A DNA stretch of 64,000 bases. Source: Volutella citrinella. Its lineage: Eukaryota; Ascomycota; Sordariomycetes; Hypocreales; Nectriaceae. Where the stretch lies: positions 1,364,001-1,428,000 of the forward strand of contig JAWZSP010000009.1 of assembly GCA_034401135.1 (NCBI GenBank). Reading direction: 5' to 3'. The translations under genes and the position numbers were made by a program. Positions 36,053-48,317 of the stretch are shown here, one piece after another; the stretch's first letter is position 1, and the number at the start of each line of letters is the position of its first letter. The notes below the pieces were generated by a model that did no database searches, was not told the origin of the DNA, and worked only from the letters and a program-made list of their open reading frames with translations.

Positions 36053-39000
36053 CTTGAAGTTTCGGAGCAAGGTGTTTGGGAACTGTGGGGTGCTTCTATG
36101 CAAGACTCTTGAAGTTTCAGAAAGACAGGCTTTGGGTATAAGTGAACGAAGTTGCTGAAAGGAGAGTTGAACAGTCTTGATGCTGTTGATCCGATGTTGC
36201 CTCCAGGGCGAAAGAGAGTGTTCAGGGCCTGCTGAAAGGAACGAGGCGGGCCTCTGAGAAAAGGAGAGTGGTTGAATAAAGGAATGAAGAAGGGATCGCG
36301 AGGCGAAGAGAGGGATGAATGGATGAGATGGCCAACGCTAAGCTGCCAGTGGTTTGTGAGTGCCTGTCCAGGATGGGCCAGTGCCCGAACATACGGGCAC
36401 AGGCATAGATATATAGACGAGACATGGAGAGTCTGATGGCCAGCATGTGGAGGGCGGATGGATAGGCGCCATGGGCATGACCCATGATGGGGGAGTTGGT
36501 TTCCCACAGCCCGTAGGGGGTGTGTGCAAGAGCCAAGACCAAGACTTCATGCTAGGCCGCCACGACAATCGTCGGCATGGCTGCATTAACCAAGCGGGAG
36601 GAGACGGTGCATGGCATGGACACGGGGACGGCGAATGGTATGCAAGGCGCCCAGCAGCGGCAGCAGCCTGTTTGGGCAGGCTGGGCCAGGGGTCGACTAA
36701 AGGCAAGGGCACGACAGGCGCCGGATTTGTTCAAGCGCGTCGAGGGCATTGGGTGGAGGAGGCCCGACGATATGCAAATGGGGCCCGGGACGGAGGTTCC
36801 GGGGGGGTGGTTGGAGACGGGGCCAAGAGACCCAAGAGCCGCCAAGAGAAAAGAGACAAAGCGGCGTGGACAGAGAGGCGAGCAAGCAAGCAAGACAGAG
36901 CTGGAGTCACCAGAGACGAAGGCGAGGCGGCGAGAGAGTGGGGAGCAGCCGAGGGCCGGGCCTGTCAATAGCGGGAAGAAAGCTGCTCAATATCGGAAAC
37001 GGGCTACTCATTGTGTCGTTGGCGAGCTGTGATTGGGGGCAGGGCGTGGTTTGAAACAACTGAACGACTGTTTGATGGGTCGAGTGGCTGCGATGCGATG
37101 GCCAAGGGTCCGAAGGGGGGGCGCACCAAGCATCAATCACGGACGAGGCCCGGAGGGGAGGACCCGCGCGCCGATCACTTGGGACCTGCAGCTGCTACGC
37201 GTGGCATGGCTTGGACTCGTTTGGGCTGCGAGAGGCGCACTACCAGAATCTATCGTTTTGGTTGATTGCTCAATGTCCTCTGACTGATGCTCAAAGAGAT
37301 GCCATTTGCTAGAGCGTTGATGAGCCAGGGGAGAAGTAATGAGAGATGAAGTCAACCAAGACCGACTCGGCGAGAGAGAAAATAACACGCCCAGGCGGCA
37401 ACAGTCTCGTCCGGTTTCGACGCCGTTTCTCCAACCCCCATCTCATCTCGTCTCTGCTTTGAGGACAAAGAGCCGACCATGTCCAGGGCTGGGCGCGTGT
37501 TGGTTGGCCGAGACTGGGGAGTGTCGTCGTCTCCCTCCCTTGGCTATAAATTGGGAGCATATGATAGGACCCAGGGGGGGTTCAGAGGACAAAGAGAGGG
37601 GGGTCTCGGCTGCAGCTCTGGAATGGGTGAGGACTAACCCACGGCTCAACCCAGCCCATCTTGAGCTTTCGGAGAGTAGGAAAATAAAAAAAGGGTCCCG
37701 CGACGACGGCGGCGGCAACTCCCAGAGGTTGCCAAATCCAGCGCGAGGGAGTCCCAGCCAGTCCAGGGGTTCTGCACCAGGCACATCTGTTGTAGGCCAG
37801 GGGGAGAAGCGAGCAGAGGGCGGATAGCCGTGTTGGTGGAGTACTACTGGGAATAGCGCAGCGCCAATTGTCTGCCAATTCAAGTGTAATAGAATTCTGG
37901 GCAGCCAGTCGCCATCCAGAGCCCGCTGTTGGGCGAACAGCAGCACCTGCAGGCGCCAGCTAGGGCGAAGGGCGACATGCCAATCATGGGCGGTTGCGGG
38001 CTGGTGCTAGGCACGACATGAAACGAATCAACGAAACCAGCTCACGGGTTGACTTGGGAGCAACAAGAGAAAGAAAAAGAAAAAGAAAAAAGGCCAAGCT
38101 TTTTCTATTGTTTTAGGCTTGGTTGGCGGATGATGTGAATGCCAGCGCAGCAACGGCCTGATGCATTCTACCTTCTGTCACTGCCATCGTCCAAAGTGCG
38201 TGCATGGTCACTGAGTGGTTTTGGTCGATTTTGGCGACGTCAACCAGACCGTCTCCATTGCCTCGGTGTGCTGGCAGTCCAGTACCCCCGGCACCGTCCA
38301 CTGCTTTCCCCCTCACCTTCATCAATCTGGCTGTTCCATTGTCCGTATGCGTTTCGAAATTCTCCGGCTGTCCAGTCTTGGCTTGCCCCTTTGGCCCTGG
38401 AGGCCCCGGAGTCCCCCCCCCTTCGCTAGTCAATGCGAAACTCCACGTCGATGGGGGACAAGGGTTGTCAGGGATGGGCGGAAGGGCCGAGGAGTGATTT
38501 TCACGACGGTTGCCCTCTTTCGTCGTTGGCACGTCCCGATCGCATGGCGGCCGTGGTGGAGCAGAGGGCGCATTGGCATGATTAATTAAGGCAGAGAGGA
38601 CTCGGAGGGGAGACGAGGGCATCGAGGCATAGACTTGACCTGCAACTAGGAGGATTAGAAGCCTTGGCCAGCAAACAGTAGCGCCCCGTGCCCCTTGCTT
38701 CGTGCATACATGGCATACATGGACGGGACTGCTCGTATGTGCTGCGTGCCTTGGAGTGCGTCACCGCCGTCGTCGAGCAGTGCCGAGTCGCCGAAGCCTT
38801 GAAGCTGCCATCCGCCGCATATCCGGCGGTGGTGGGAGGCTGGACTCGCTGAGTGCGGGACTGCTTGCCGTGCTACCCAGAGCGGCTGCGTGCCTCATGC
38901 GACTGGTCCGTGGAGGTTCCTCTGGTCCTGTCTCTCTAGGGATAGGCCTAGATGGCTCGTATAGCCGCCGCCAGTGCCAGAACAGGGCAGGAAACTGGGC

Positions 39001-39542
39001 GCTTGACACGAGCATGGCCTCTCCAGTTTCGACCACTCTGCCCTCCGCCCGCATGCTCGCTTCGTTTCATCCACACCTTATCGCGCAATGAATCGGCTTC
39101 GGTGATGGCGGTGTGATATGACGGGGACTGCTCTTTTTTCTTCTTCTGCATCTTATCCCTCCGCCGGACTCTACAGAGGTCCACACATCCAAATGTCCTA
39201 CCCTATCTCATCCGGGCATTCGCCCAACACTCCACCTGCTCTAGTCGCACTTGATGCGCTGTGCATGCACCGTTTCTTTTTTGCTCGCTCTCGGCTCTCT
39301 CCGTTCTACTGCTGCTCGGGCCTTCTTGGCTTTAGCTGCTGGTACCTTGCAGGACTAGCGCATTAGAGTGTTTCCACGAACGCACTTCACTGAAGTGTCA
39401 TATGCCACCACTTGTGATCCATCCCTGTAGATGCCCTGATACGAGATGCCATCGTCCCACGCACACACATACGCAGGAAATGCAAAGTTGCAATGGCAGA
39501 GAACCAAAGAGTAAACAAGCTGCCATGGTCCGCTCAACGTGC
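36053..39542. other. 3.5-kb gene-poor region upstream of the GH16 gene
   Basis: Includes the GH16 promoter, with an AT-rich TATATATC-like stretch near 36408-36416, some 360 bp before the start. A purine-only A/G run lies at 38065-38093. Open frames of 100-174 codons occur on both strands but show no domains, signal peptides or splice partners. It is the longest stretch without a gene in the window. Confidence 0.45.
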
Positions 39543-40390
39543 TCAATCGTCAGTCGCCTCCCGGACTTCCAGCGGGTCCCCGAGCCTCTCGTTCAGCTGC
39601 ACAATCGTGTTCTCATAGACTCTGGCCGCGTCCAGGTGCACCCGCTCCTCTTCCTCATCGTCTTCGTCTTCCTCCATAGCATCTGGCCCACCCCCGTCCG
39701 TGTCCGACTCAGTGACCTCGGTGACCTCGTCTTCCTCCTGGGCCCCGGCGCCGCTGAACACCTCCACCACGAGCACGCGGCTCTGCTCCACAAGGCTACG
39801 ACAGCGCACCATGTCCGTCGTCGTCATTCCGGCACGCAGCCCATTTTCGAAGCCCGGAAGGGTCTCACCAGTAGTGATGTCCTGCCCCGCCAGGAGGCTA
39901 GCGAAACAATGGTCCAGCTTGCGGAGAAGCCCGAGGGTGGCCTTGGGCGACGGCGGGAACGATCTCACATATTGTGTGAAGTCGCTGCCGAGGCGCAGCA
40001 AGAAGGGAATCTGTAGCATAGCTGGAGAGGAATGTTAGGGCAAGGGTATAGCTAGAGGGGTCGGGTTTAGTGCAACTTACGAGTGCCGGATAGCCAGAGC
40101 ACGTTGACGATGCCGTCCAGATCCCGAGACACCTCGCCAAAAGACCTATACCCAACCACTGTGTCCCCTGGCCCTGGTTGGCCAAATTTCTTGACGTAAC
40201 GCCGTGACGCATTCAACAGTTGCTCCTCGACATACCGCCTCACCATGTCTTCCTTGCTGGAGCCGGGCTGCAGGGACTTGCCTCGGGGATGAGGTAGGCC
40301 GGCATTGGATATCAGGGACGCCGACGACGGGGCAGGAGACGGAAGCCCGCCCGGTGGTATGAAGCCCCCTGGCCCAGGAGACTGATTCAT
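39543..40390 (-). CDS. Unnamed conserved-looking acidic protein
   Basis: Two exons: 40390-40081 and 40021-39543, with a GTAAGT donor and CAG acceptor, giving 262 aa. The first 45 residues are Pro/Gly/Ser-rich. A predominantly helical body follows, including MVRRYVEEQLLNASRRYVKKF and LDGIVNVLWLSGTPMLQIPF (spanning the junction). A very acidic segment near 205-235 precedes a final helix. No TM segment, signal peptide or enzyme motif is present. The body looks like a folded helical domain of a nuclear or cytosolic complex subunit, but I do not recognise the family. The gene is divergent from tom6. Confidence 0.78.
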
Positions 40391-41069
40391 CCCGATTTGC
40401 CGGACGGCTGAAGCTAGTCGATGATAATGTGAGGCCGTAACCCTTACACCCTGGTGAGGGAACGGAAAGTGGGGTGTAAGTGAAAGATCGCAAGTGAGTC
40501 GAGGGGGTTGGGATGTGTCTAGCGCTCACTGACAGACTGGGGTAGTTATTAGAGCGATACTATTATCCTCGATCCTGAATCTGTAGTAACGAGAAGACAA
40601 TTGCCTGCACTGATGGTTATGCCCAGCTTGTGCCCTTGGGAGCCCGCAATGATGAAAGCAGCTGAGTCAGCGAGGGGAACCATTTAGCGCTGGCCAAGGT
40701 TGTATTCAACAAGCAACCAGCCATGAAAAGTTTGAAAGCGATGGCGTTGTAAGAATACTATATCTAAGAAGTTTATGCATACCAAAAGCTTTGTAGTTTT
40801 TTTTCTGTGAAACTGAAGACAACTGGTTTGTCCCTACGCAAATCTCAAGCCTCCCATCTCGAGTCGAGTCCGTTGGCACGTGATTCTCTTTATCGCTATC
40901 TTATCGCTTATCGCCACTGTCCTCGGCCCCGAATTTTTCCCTTGCAGCTCCAAGCCAGCCAGCTCCATCGTCAATCTCTATCGAATCCGCTCGCGACCAA
41001 CGTCACAGTCTCCAAACAGCAGCTCGCCAACCCCGATCCTCAATCCACCAGCACACACACTTGCACACC
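40391..41069. promoter_or_regulatory. Divergent promoter between the acidic protein gene and tom6
   Basis: 679 bp between two divergent start codons. It is AT-rich around 40720-40810 and free of credible coding sequence. It contains the presumed promoters of both genes. Confidence 0.5.
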
Positions 41070-41366
41070 ATGGCTCCCAAGCGCATCACCGTCGACCGCT
41101 CCGGCCGCCGCGCCCCCAAGGGCTTCATCGCCAACACCTACGACACCCTGACCTCCTCCGACAACGCCGCCGTCGTGCGCAGCATTGCCGTCTTCGGCGT
41201 AAGTGGCCAGATGCCGTTTGGCATGCAGAGGTGCTGACTCTTGCATCATAGGTTGCCGTGACTTTCCTCGCCAGCTCCTGGGGCGAGATCCTCCTGCCTC
41301 CGTAAGTGGGATGCGACAAACTCCGACCCAGTCGCAGATAAATCTAACCCGGGAACAGCCAGTAAA
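41070..41366 (+). CDS. tom6: TOM complex small subunit, Tom6-like
   Basis: Three coding exons: 41070-41198, 41252-41301 and 41360-41366, giving 61 aa. The last coding exon is 7 nt (completing Pro, then Gln and stop), so the protein ends LLPPQ. The N-terminus is basic (MAPKRITVDRSGRR). A soluble segment with NAAVVRSIAVFG leads into one hydrophobic helix (VAVTFLASSWGEILL). This tail-anchored layout matches filamentous-fungal Tom6, which stabilises the Tom40 channel of the mitochondrial outer membrane. The introns carry GTAAGT donors and a TCTAAC branch. Very small size makes family assignment less certain than the gene itself; another small TOM subunit is the main alternative. Confidence 0.72.
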
Positions 41367-41811
41367 CGACGATTCGAATCGGATCGCGCAGGATTGATGC
41401 AGGAAACAAGAGGCATGGCGCAGAAATCGCGCCACCAACACTTATAATACCATTGTATATTAGACGGGCGGTGTACACTATGTGGATGTGGCATGGGAAT
41501 GGTATGCCAGCTAGTAGCAGTCCTGATGGATGAGCATTGGGCTCAATGAACACCGCTACATTTGGTTTCTGCCAATCAACCAAATCCCCTCTTCGTGTGA
41601 CTGCTGCCCTGTTTTTTACGATTTCCTGCATATCGTGGCATGGCTATCAGAGGAAGGTGCTCAGAGGAAGGTGCAACTGCTGATTCGCGGCCACCACAAC
41701 ACCCAGGTCCTGTACTTTCGCACCAGTGGCTCCGAGCCTTCAATCATCTCCAATTATCCACGAAGTGACGATTCTTAACGCACATATCGGATTAGCATCA
41801 CGAATATCAGC
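41367..41811. other. Intergenic region between tom6 and the disordered protein gene
   Basis: 445 bp with the tom6 3' flank and the promoter of the next plus-strand gene. Nothing else is visible. Confidence 0.5.
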
Positions 41812-43831
41812 ATGGAGGGGCCATCAGCGGCACCCTCTTCGCTGCCCTCTCGAGACAGCACATCCCGCCGAGCCAAGCCTCAGGGCGGCGCGCTTGCGGG
41901 ACTGATCTCCAAGTTTAAGCAGCTTGACGCGTCGGTAGCGGAATCGTCTCGTCTGTCGGAATCCCGGAGGCGGCTCGATTGCCACGAGGTAGACGAGGCT
42001 TCAGAATGCGCACCCAGTACTTCGAAACTAAGTCCAGCCAATGTAAGACCACACAGGACCGTCTTCTGCCCAGGAACACGATTTCGAAACTCAGGAAGAC
42101 CCCCTCAATGCACATCGCCAGGAGATGAGCAACAAAAGCCATTCAGGACAAGGCACAAGTCTGTAGCCGAGCGCCGAAAGACATTTGAGCCTGAGGACAG
42201 CAAGTCATCTTAGTCTGCGTACGGCAGTTTACTGACCTCTTCTAGATCTTGTTCCTATGAAACTGCCGTACTCTCGAAGTTGCCCAGACGTCTCCAGGAG
42301 CGTACTCGCCACTGCGCCCCCAAGACAGCCTCCCACGACGCCAACAGCGGTATCATCAGACATTAGTCCAATCACGCCCGAAGTAAGGCGCTCAACGAAG
42401 GAGGTATTCTTCACGCCGTGCTCGACTATGGATGTATCGCCAACTCCGGAGCGTGAAGAGCCGGCCAGGGAGGCTCTTCTCGCAGAAGATGCTTCGCACA
42501 CTAATGCCAATCTGCGCGTTAGCAATGACTATACCTCAAGGGCCAGCAGCATTCGCAGCGCTCGCAGTAAAGCTACGAGAAACAGAATACCACGCAAGGA
42601 TTCAATAGCGGATAGCAGACTGTCCAAATTAGATCTGCATGCCCCTGAAATGATGGACGCCACACCTCGATCTGAAAGCCAGCGACGCAGTTGGATCGAG
42701 CAGGCGGAAAAGATGGCGGCATCACTGCCCAGTTCAAGCCGCTATTCTTCAGTGTCGATCAATCACACCCCTCGCCGGCGAGCGAAAGCATGGAACATGG
42801 ACTCGCCAAAGAGCAATGACTCTACTCAGCATACCAGTGGAGTTGCCCGTAGTGCCAAAGGCGGCTCAAGGGAAGCACGTTCAAGCGTATCTCATCTTCG
42901 TCAGATTTTCGATAGCCCTCCCAGCACGAACTCTCCCCCAACACCTCTGTATAAACAACGACGTCAGACTGCTCCCGCAGTGGTAGAGAAAAGTTCGGAC
43001 CAAAATCAGGCGTCAAAATTGTCCTTGGACTCAAACGAGACGATATCCCCATCGGTTGCCCAGAGCAGTGGATCGAGCACATGGACGGGCGACTCGGCAA
43101 CAAAGACAGCACTACCGGAACCGGGATCTCCCGTGAAAGACCGTATCGGTAAAATTGAAATGCTCGATCAGAGCAGACAAAGAATAGAATGTCACCAAAA
43201 TAATACTACGCAAGGCTCTGGCAGGAGGAACCGTTCCTCTCGAGGCATGGCGGGAACGTGGCGCAGGCTCTCTGCATCTTACAAGCGAAGCGCCCACGAG
43301 AGCGCACAAGTTTCACGGCATTCTTCAAGCCCAGACGAATGTGAGGCGAATGGGGCAGCCTCTCGCCTTGCTAAAGACACGAATCTTGCAAAAAGGAAAA
43401 ATTCCGGACGTAGCGATACGACCGAAAAGCCGACCAGCTCCAGGGGGTCGGCTGTCCAGAAGCATTCGTCTCGCCACAAACCATCCCACAGCGATTCAAG
43501 CCTTCGGGATCCAGGACTGAATGTGGATGGCGAAGGAGGCCCATATCGCCTCAAATCTGGAATACCCTCCCTCAGCCGCATTTCCGATCCTAAATCTTGG
43601 AGATTACGGCCAAATCTTATCCGTCAACCAGCCCGAGCCCCTATCCAGGATGCACCGCCACGAGGAGAAAGACCAATGCGGCCCTCCTACTATAGCAAGT
43701 CATCAATTCCGCGGCCTACCAGGACGGTTATGACAGAGGCCAGCTGCGCCCTAGAGCAACCAAAACCGGTCAGGGCTGGGGACTTGCGACGGCTGGTGAG
43801 TCTATGCAGGGGCAGACTCAGCAGCGGATGA
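41812..43831 (+). CDS. Ser/Arg-rich, probably disordered protein; splice junction unresolved
   Basis: A first open segment starts with ATG at 41812 and runs to a stop at 42213. A second, 524-codon segment is open from about 42236, with its first ATG at 42257, to the stop at 43831. A TTCTAG acceptor at 42245 needs one base of a split codon, and I find no strong donor in the first segment with that phase; GTACTT at 42017 is a weak candidate. Either a further intron is present or the downstream ATG is the true start. The protein is rich in Ser, Arg, Pro and Thr, with short repeats of basic-serine motifs such as RKDSIADSR, and lacks TM segments or domains. The first segment contains an amphipathic ALAGLISKFKQLDAS. 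Function unknown. Confidence 0.65.
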
Positions 43832-44367
43832 GCCCAGAGCACGGTTGGAACGAGCCATGTCATATCACATGGCACTTGCAATGTGTACAGCAGGATGGCC
43901 ACATTGGACACAGGCCCTAGATATGCAGCCTTTTACAGTATTGTTTCTACCACTTGCAGTTGATACTGGCGGTATGGGTTTGGAGTTGACGAGAGATGGG
44001 CTCGTTGTTGGTGGGCACGAAATGATCATCACCGGGCAAGCAAGTACATCAGGCATAGCAAAATGCTCAAGTTTTATCAACATTGAATGCTCCTGTTCTT
44101 TTTCAGTGGTAAAATATTTTGTGTTATGAAGTGATCATGAAGTGAACCATGTCCTGCTCCAAGCCGACCTGGCAAACGGAGCTGATTGAAGCTGACTGCT
44201 TTTTAAGAAAGTGGCCACGCCGTGGCTAGTGTGAGGACTTTAAGGAAAGTGAAATACAATTACATGCCAAAGCCAATGGCAAACCTCCGTCGAGGCGAAA
44301 CGAATCGATGCACGCTGGCTAATATCGCTCAACTCCTGAGAATGAAAGTGATGGTCTACCGTCTGCT
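43832..44367. other. Intergenic region between convergent genes
   Basis: 536 bp of 3' flank between the disordered protein gene and ste2. The 94-codon frame at 43845-44129 shows no protein features. Confidence 0.5.
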
Positions 44368-45623
44368 TCAGACGGTGTCTTCGCGCCGGGTGACGTTGCG
44401 ATCGACCCGGACGTATCTGCCCTGTGCCCCTATGTCGTGGGCGACAGTGCCCAGCTCCACATCCAGGTTGTCCAGGTCGTCGTTTGAAGCCTGGCGACCG
44501 GCTTCGCAGCGAGCGTAGACGGCAGTGGTAGGCTGGAAGCCCGCACAGTTGGATGTGGCGCTCTCTGGCTTGAGGGGCCGGGAAGAGTCGCTGGTGGTGC
44601 GGGCGAAGCTGCTGCTGCCGTAGCTGTAGCCGGTCTTTGTGCTCTTGATATCGCTGCTGTTGTAGGCGAAGGAGCCGGTCTGAGCCATCCGCTGGGCGGC
44701 GAGGGTGCCCATGGGGAGGATGATGCAGACAGAGGTGAGCGTTAGGGAGGCTGACTCAAAGTTGGTGAAGTGGCCCCATTCGAGGCCAGCGAAAATGACT
44801 GTACGACTATTGTTAGACACTCGATGTTTCGGTATGGGACAGTGGCAGGATAAGCAAAGGGGGACGACTTACCAGGCACGATCATCAGGAGGCCGTTGGT
44901 CATAACGAGGACCTCCATGGGAGTCATGGTCTTGTAGGAAGGCAGGACGCCGCGGTTGGAGATGAGGTGGATGACGAGCTTTGCATTGAAGATGACGCAG
45001 AACCAGCAGATGGAGATTGCGTTGGTGATGACCATGGCGTGGATGACCCAACGGAACTCCTCGGGCGGGATGGTGCTCATGACGGCCTTGTTCTGGATGA
45101 CGGTGAAGGCGAGGCGCCAGCCGATGGTCAGCAGGGTGACGAGTGCCGACGTGACGACGACGCTGTAGCGGACCAGGCTGGGCCACAGGCTGACCATGGT
45201 CCAGGCCTGGTGCATGAGGGCGGCCTCGATGGCGATGACCAGGAACAGGGAGAAGCAGTTGGCGGCGATGCCGTGGGCATAGTGGCGGGGCTCGACGTGG
45301 GAGAAGTCCATGCCCCAGTAGGCGTAGAAGTCGTTGAAGGGCGTCGCGAACCAAGAGCCTAGCAGCGCCATGCGGATGGTGCAGAGAACGAGACACGTCA
45401 GATGCAGCATGTTGGACGCGCGGCGGAGCTTGGATGAGGGCGTCATGACGAGCAGCGCCGCCAGCATGATGAGGCACGCACCCAGCTGCACGCCGTAGTT
45501 GAGCGTGATGCTGATCGTCTCGGCGTGGAGACGGTCAATGATGGGTAGCGGCACCTGCACGGGCGTCTCACCGTCCGGGCCCATAAAGGTGATGTTCTGC
45601 GTGTAGGGGTCGAACCCAGCCAT
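44368..45623 (-). CDS. ste2: Alpha-factor-type pheromone receptor Ste2/Pre-2 (GPCR)
   Basis: Two exons: 45623-44873 and 44798-44368, giving 393 aa. Seven hydrophobic segments can be traced, from NYGVQLGACLIMLAALLVM through the last containing TSVCIILPMGTLAAQR. The N-terminus DPYTQNITF and the LPMGTL motif at the end of helix 7 are characteristic of the fungal Ste2 family. This GPCR in the plasma membrane binds the alpha-type peptide pheromone and signals through a heterotrimeric G protein to the mating MAP kinase pathway. The C-terminal tail of about 90 residues is Ser/Thr-rich, consistent with phosphorylation-dependent desensitisation. An in-frame ATG 63 nt upstream exists, but MAGFDPYTQN is the usual beginning. 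No sign of decay. Confidence 0.93.
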
Positions 45624-46550
45624 TTTGGTTGTGTGTGTTTGTGTAAGTCGGATATAACAGTACTTGGCCTCGGATGGATGAAGCAAGACCTTTTGCAGCT
45701 TTTCACTAATAAGAAGCAGACTTTAAGTGAAGAGGGGGGAAGGGAAAAGAGAACAGATGCTCATCACAAAGATAAAACATGTCCCCTTTTCAGGTAGCAC
45801 GGGGAGGAGGAGGCGACGATGGATGAATGCGTTGATTAGCGAGCCGTCACCGCGGATTGAGCCGTCACATTATCACACAAGTCCAAAACCCAAAAGTGAC
45901 AGAAATGTAGGATTCTGGCCGTAAACCATGTCCGACGTATTGTTGCGTGGGCGGAATGCGAGTATATGGGAGACAATTCCACACCAGAGGGATGCAGTCA
46001 CGATCTTTGAGTCTAGAATGGGACGGAGATCGGCGTACGTGTGTGGTTGATATTGTTCCCATGCGAGGTGGCGCTACGGCTTAGTATTGTTGTCTGTCGG
46101 CATCCGGGGAGGCGGGGGGGGCGTCAAGCCCAAAATAACCACCAGAGTTTACACAAACCCGTTCGCACCACTCACGGCCCACCCAATGCCGCTGTCACGG
46201 GCCCAGATCCAGGACGAAAGCAGTGGCCCGGGCGAAGGTTCCATCGCAAAAGGCTTCCCGATCCCACGTTCCCGGACACTGGTGTGTTCGCGGCTGACGG
46301 CCACTCCAGCGACAAGCAGAGCCGCGAACGTGTCCATGGATCTCCCAGGGTCTGGATTTCGAGCGATGAAGGTTATTTAAAGCACACTCTGGCCGGCCGG
46401 CTTTGCGATTGGTCCATCGCCCTTGTCGTCGCTTGGCTTGGTGATGGCGGTCTATGAATCACCCCACCTCGCAGGCGGAGCACGTAGACAATATCAAGCT
46501 CCTCATGCTGGGCACGTATTCTTGCATCACCTCCGTCTCCCAGCGCTGCA
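45624..46550. other. Intergenic region between ste2 and vps23
   Basis: 927 bp holding the ste2 promoter and the vps23 3' flank. Open frames at 46041-46457 and 46087-46380 lack protein features. Nothing else is visible. Confidence 0.5.
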
Positions 46551-48317
46551 TCACGCGGCCAATCCCATTCCCTGTCCAATCTTGCGCACCAGCGCCTTTT
46601 TCAAGAACCACTCGCGGGCCAATGATCTTGTCATCTTGGCGAACACGGCTGGTGATATGCGTCCCCGCTCCACCGCCCTGCCAAGCATGAAGATGGCATC
46701 TCCCAACGCCCTCTCTTCGGCAACTAACGTGTATAATTGGTTGGATACGACGGTGGGAGCAACCAGGAGCTCGTCCACATCGGGTGCAGGTTGGCTCCTC
46801 GACCCTTCCACGACAGCATCTGCCTTGTGTAAGGCGTCATGCAGGATCGCAGTGTTGGATGAAAGAATGTTTGACAGCTGCGTAAGCTGCCCTGCTTCAG
46901 CCTGCAGCGCCGGCATGGCGGAGAGCATGGCTGTCCGCTGAGAATGAAGACCTGCCATGCTCGAGTCGTTCTGCTGCCGGCTACGGATCCGGGCTTGGTA
47001 CAAGGTATGTGCCAACTGTTGCAGGAGAGCATCCTTCTCCGGGTTTGGGGGGATAGGAGGTGCCACTGCCACTGCACCTGTGGGAATGTTGAGCTCCAGG
47101 GGCGCGTCTAACAGATCTGGTGGAGGAGGAGGCTTGGGTTCAACTCGAGGCTGCTGAGGAGGCTGGTTCCATACAGGGGGAGGTTGAGGTTGCTGTTGAG
47201 GCCCCGGCTGAGGCTGTTGCCATTGCGGCTGTTGTGATATTGATGCTGGCGGCGGTGGCGGCGAACTATAATTAGGAGGGATCCCCTGCACGCCATGGGT
47301 CATGGGAGGTTGCTCAGTCCATTGCCGAATCGGAGGCGGCGGCGGACTCTGGTATCCAACACCGGGCAGCGGTGGCAACGGGGGGGCAGCGTCATAGCGA
47401 GATGTGCGACGAGGCTCATTAGCAAGATGTGGAGGGAGGGGCGGCCGTGGAGGAGGAGCCGGGCTTTGGATCTGCGGTGGTTGGGCTTGGGCCTGGCTTT
47501 GGGGAGCTGGAGAAGCCGCCTGGTTGCCCTTTGGAGGAGGAGGAGGCGGGCGAGGCTGCTCTGGAGGAGCCTGAGTACGAGGCTCTGGGCGCGGGGCCAT
47601 GTCCGGTGGCAGAGGCGGAACTGGAGGTGGAGTTTGGGCACGCCGAGGTGGAGGGGCTCCTTGCTGCCGAGAGACCACAGGGGGTTCTTTCGCAAAGATA
47701 TCAGACAGTATGGCAAGGAAGTCTTGAAGGTTGGATTTCTACACATAGTCAGCAAGGGGGCAAGAGAGTTGAAAACACGGCGCAACCGTACATCCCAAAA
47801 CTCGACCCAGCGCACAAGATACGGGTGGTAGACGAGTCCCTGCGGATCAACGTGCTGGCCGGGGCGCACCATCATAGTCTCCGTCGGCACAACGTAGACC
47901 AGAGGCGGCTCGCGAGGATACGCGTGGGGAATCCATATCGACACGGGGAATCTGTAGGTAGTACCGCGAAAGTTGACGGGGATGGTGCCTGATAGGTGCA
48001 CGAGGAGGGCATTGGCGCCGTTGGGGAAAGCTGGCGGCGTCAGTCGCTGGCTGCAGCACGAAGCGAGCGTCTAGGTCTAGGGGGAGGAGGCGTACTGTGG
48101 ACGTCGGTTCGGGGCGACAACGAGGGGAATCGCTCGATGGCCTGGGCTACGTCGTTGTATGCGCGGTTGACATCGTGATATTCCTGCTGACCGCGATGTG
48201 GCGGCATACGTCAGTCGAAGCTCAGGGACCAGCCACAGCAGCAGGATGGGGATCCTGAAGACTGACACTTGTGAGCACGCTGTACAGCCAGTTCAGCACA
48301 TGCTGCTGGACGGGCAT
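46551..48317 (-). CDS. vps23: ESCRT-I subunit Vps23/TSG101
   Basis: Four exons: 48317-48267, 48183-48096, 48030-47792 and 47738-46551, giving 521 aa. The small first exon (17 codons, QQHVLNWLYSVLTS) and the next two rebuild the UEV domain, residues about 1-146, with SLSPRTDVHTF, FRGTTYRFPVSIWIPHAYPREPP and PGQHVDPQG. The UEV fold lacks the E2 catalytic cysteine and binds ubiquitin on endosomal cargo. A Pro/Gln-rich linker of about 200 residues follows, then a coiled coil (EKDALLQQLAHTLYQARIRSRQQ) and the C-terminal steadiness box that anchors ESCRT-I (FMLGRAVERGRISPAVFAKM). The first donor is GTCAGT, so the junction could shift by one CAG. Identification is firm. Confidence 0.93.

Noticed and set aside
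38113..38622. 169-codon open frame on the minus strand in the 3.5-kb gap
   Set aside because: No protein character beyond Pro/Gly richness and no promoter or splice context.
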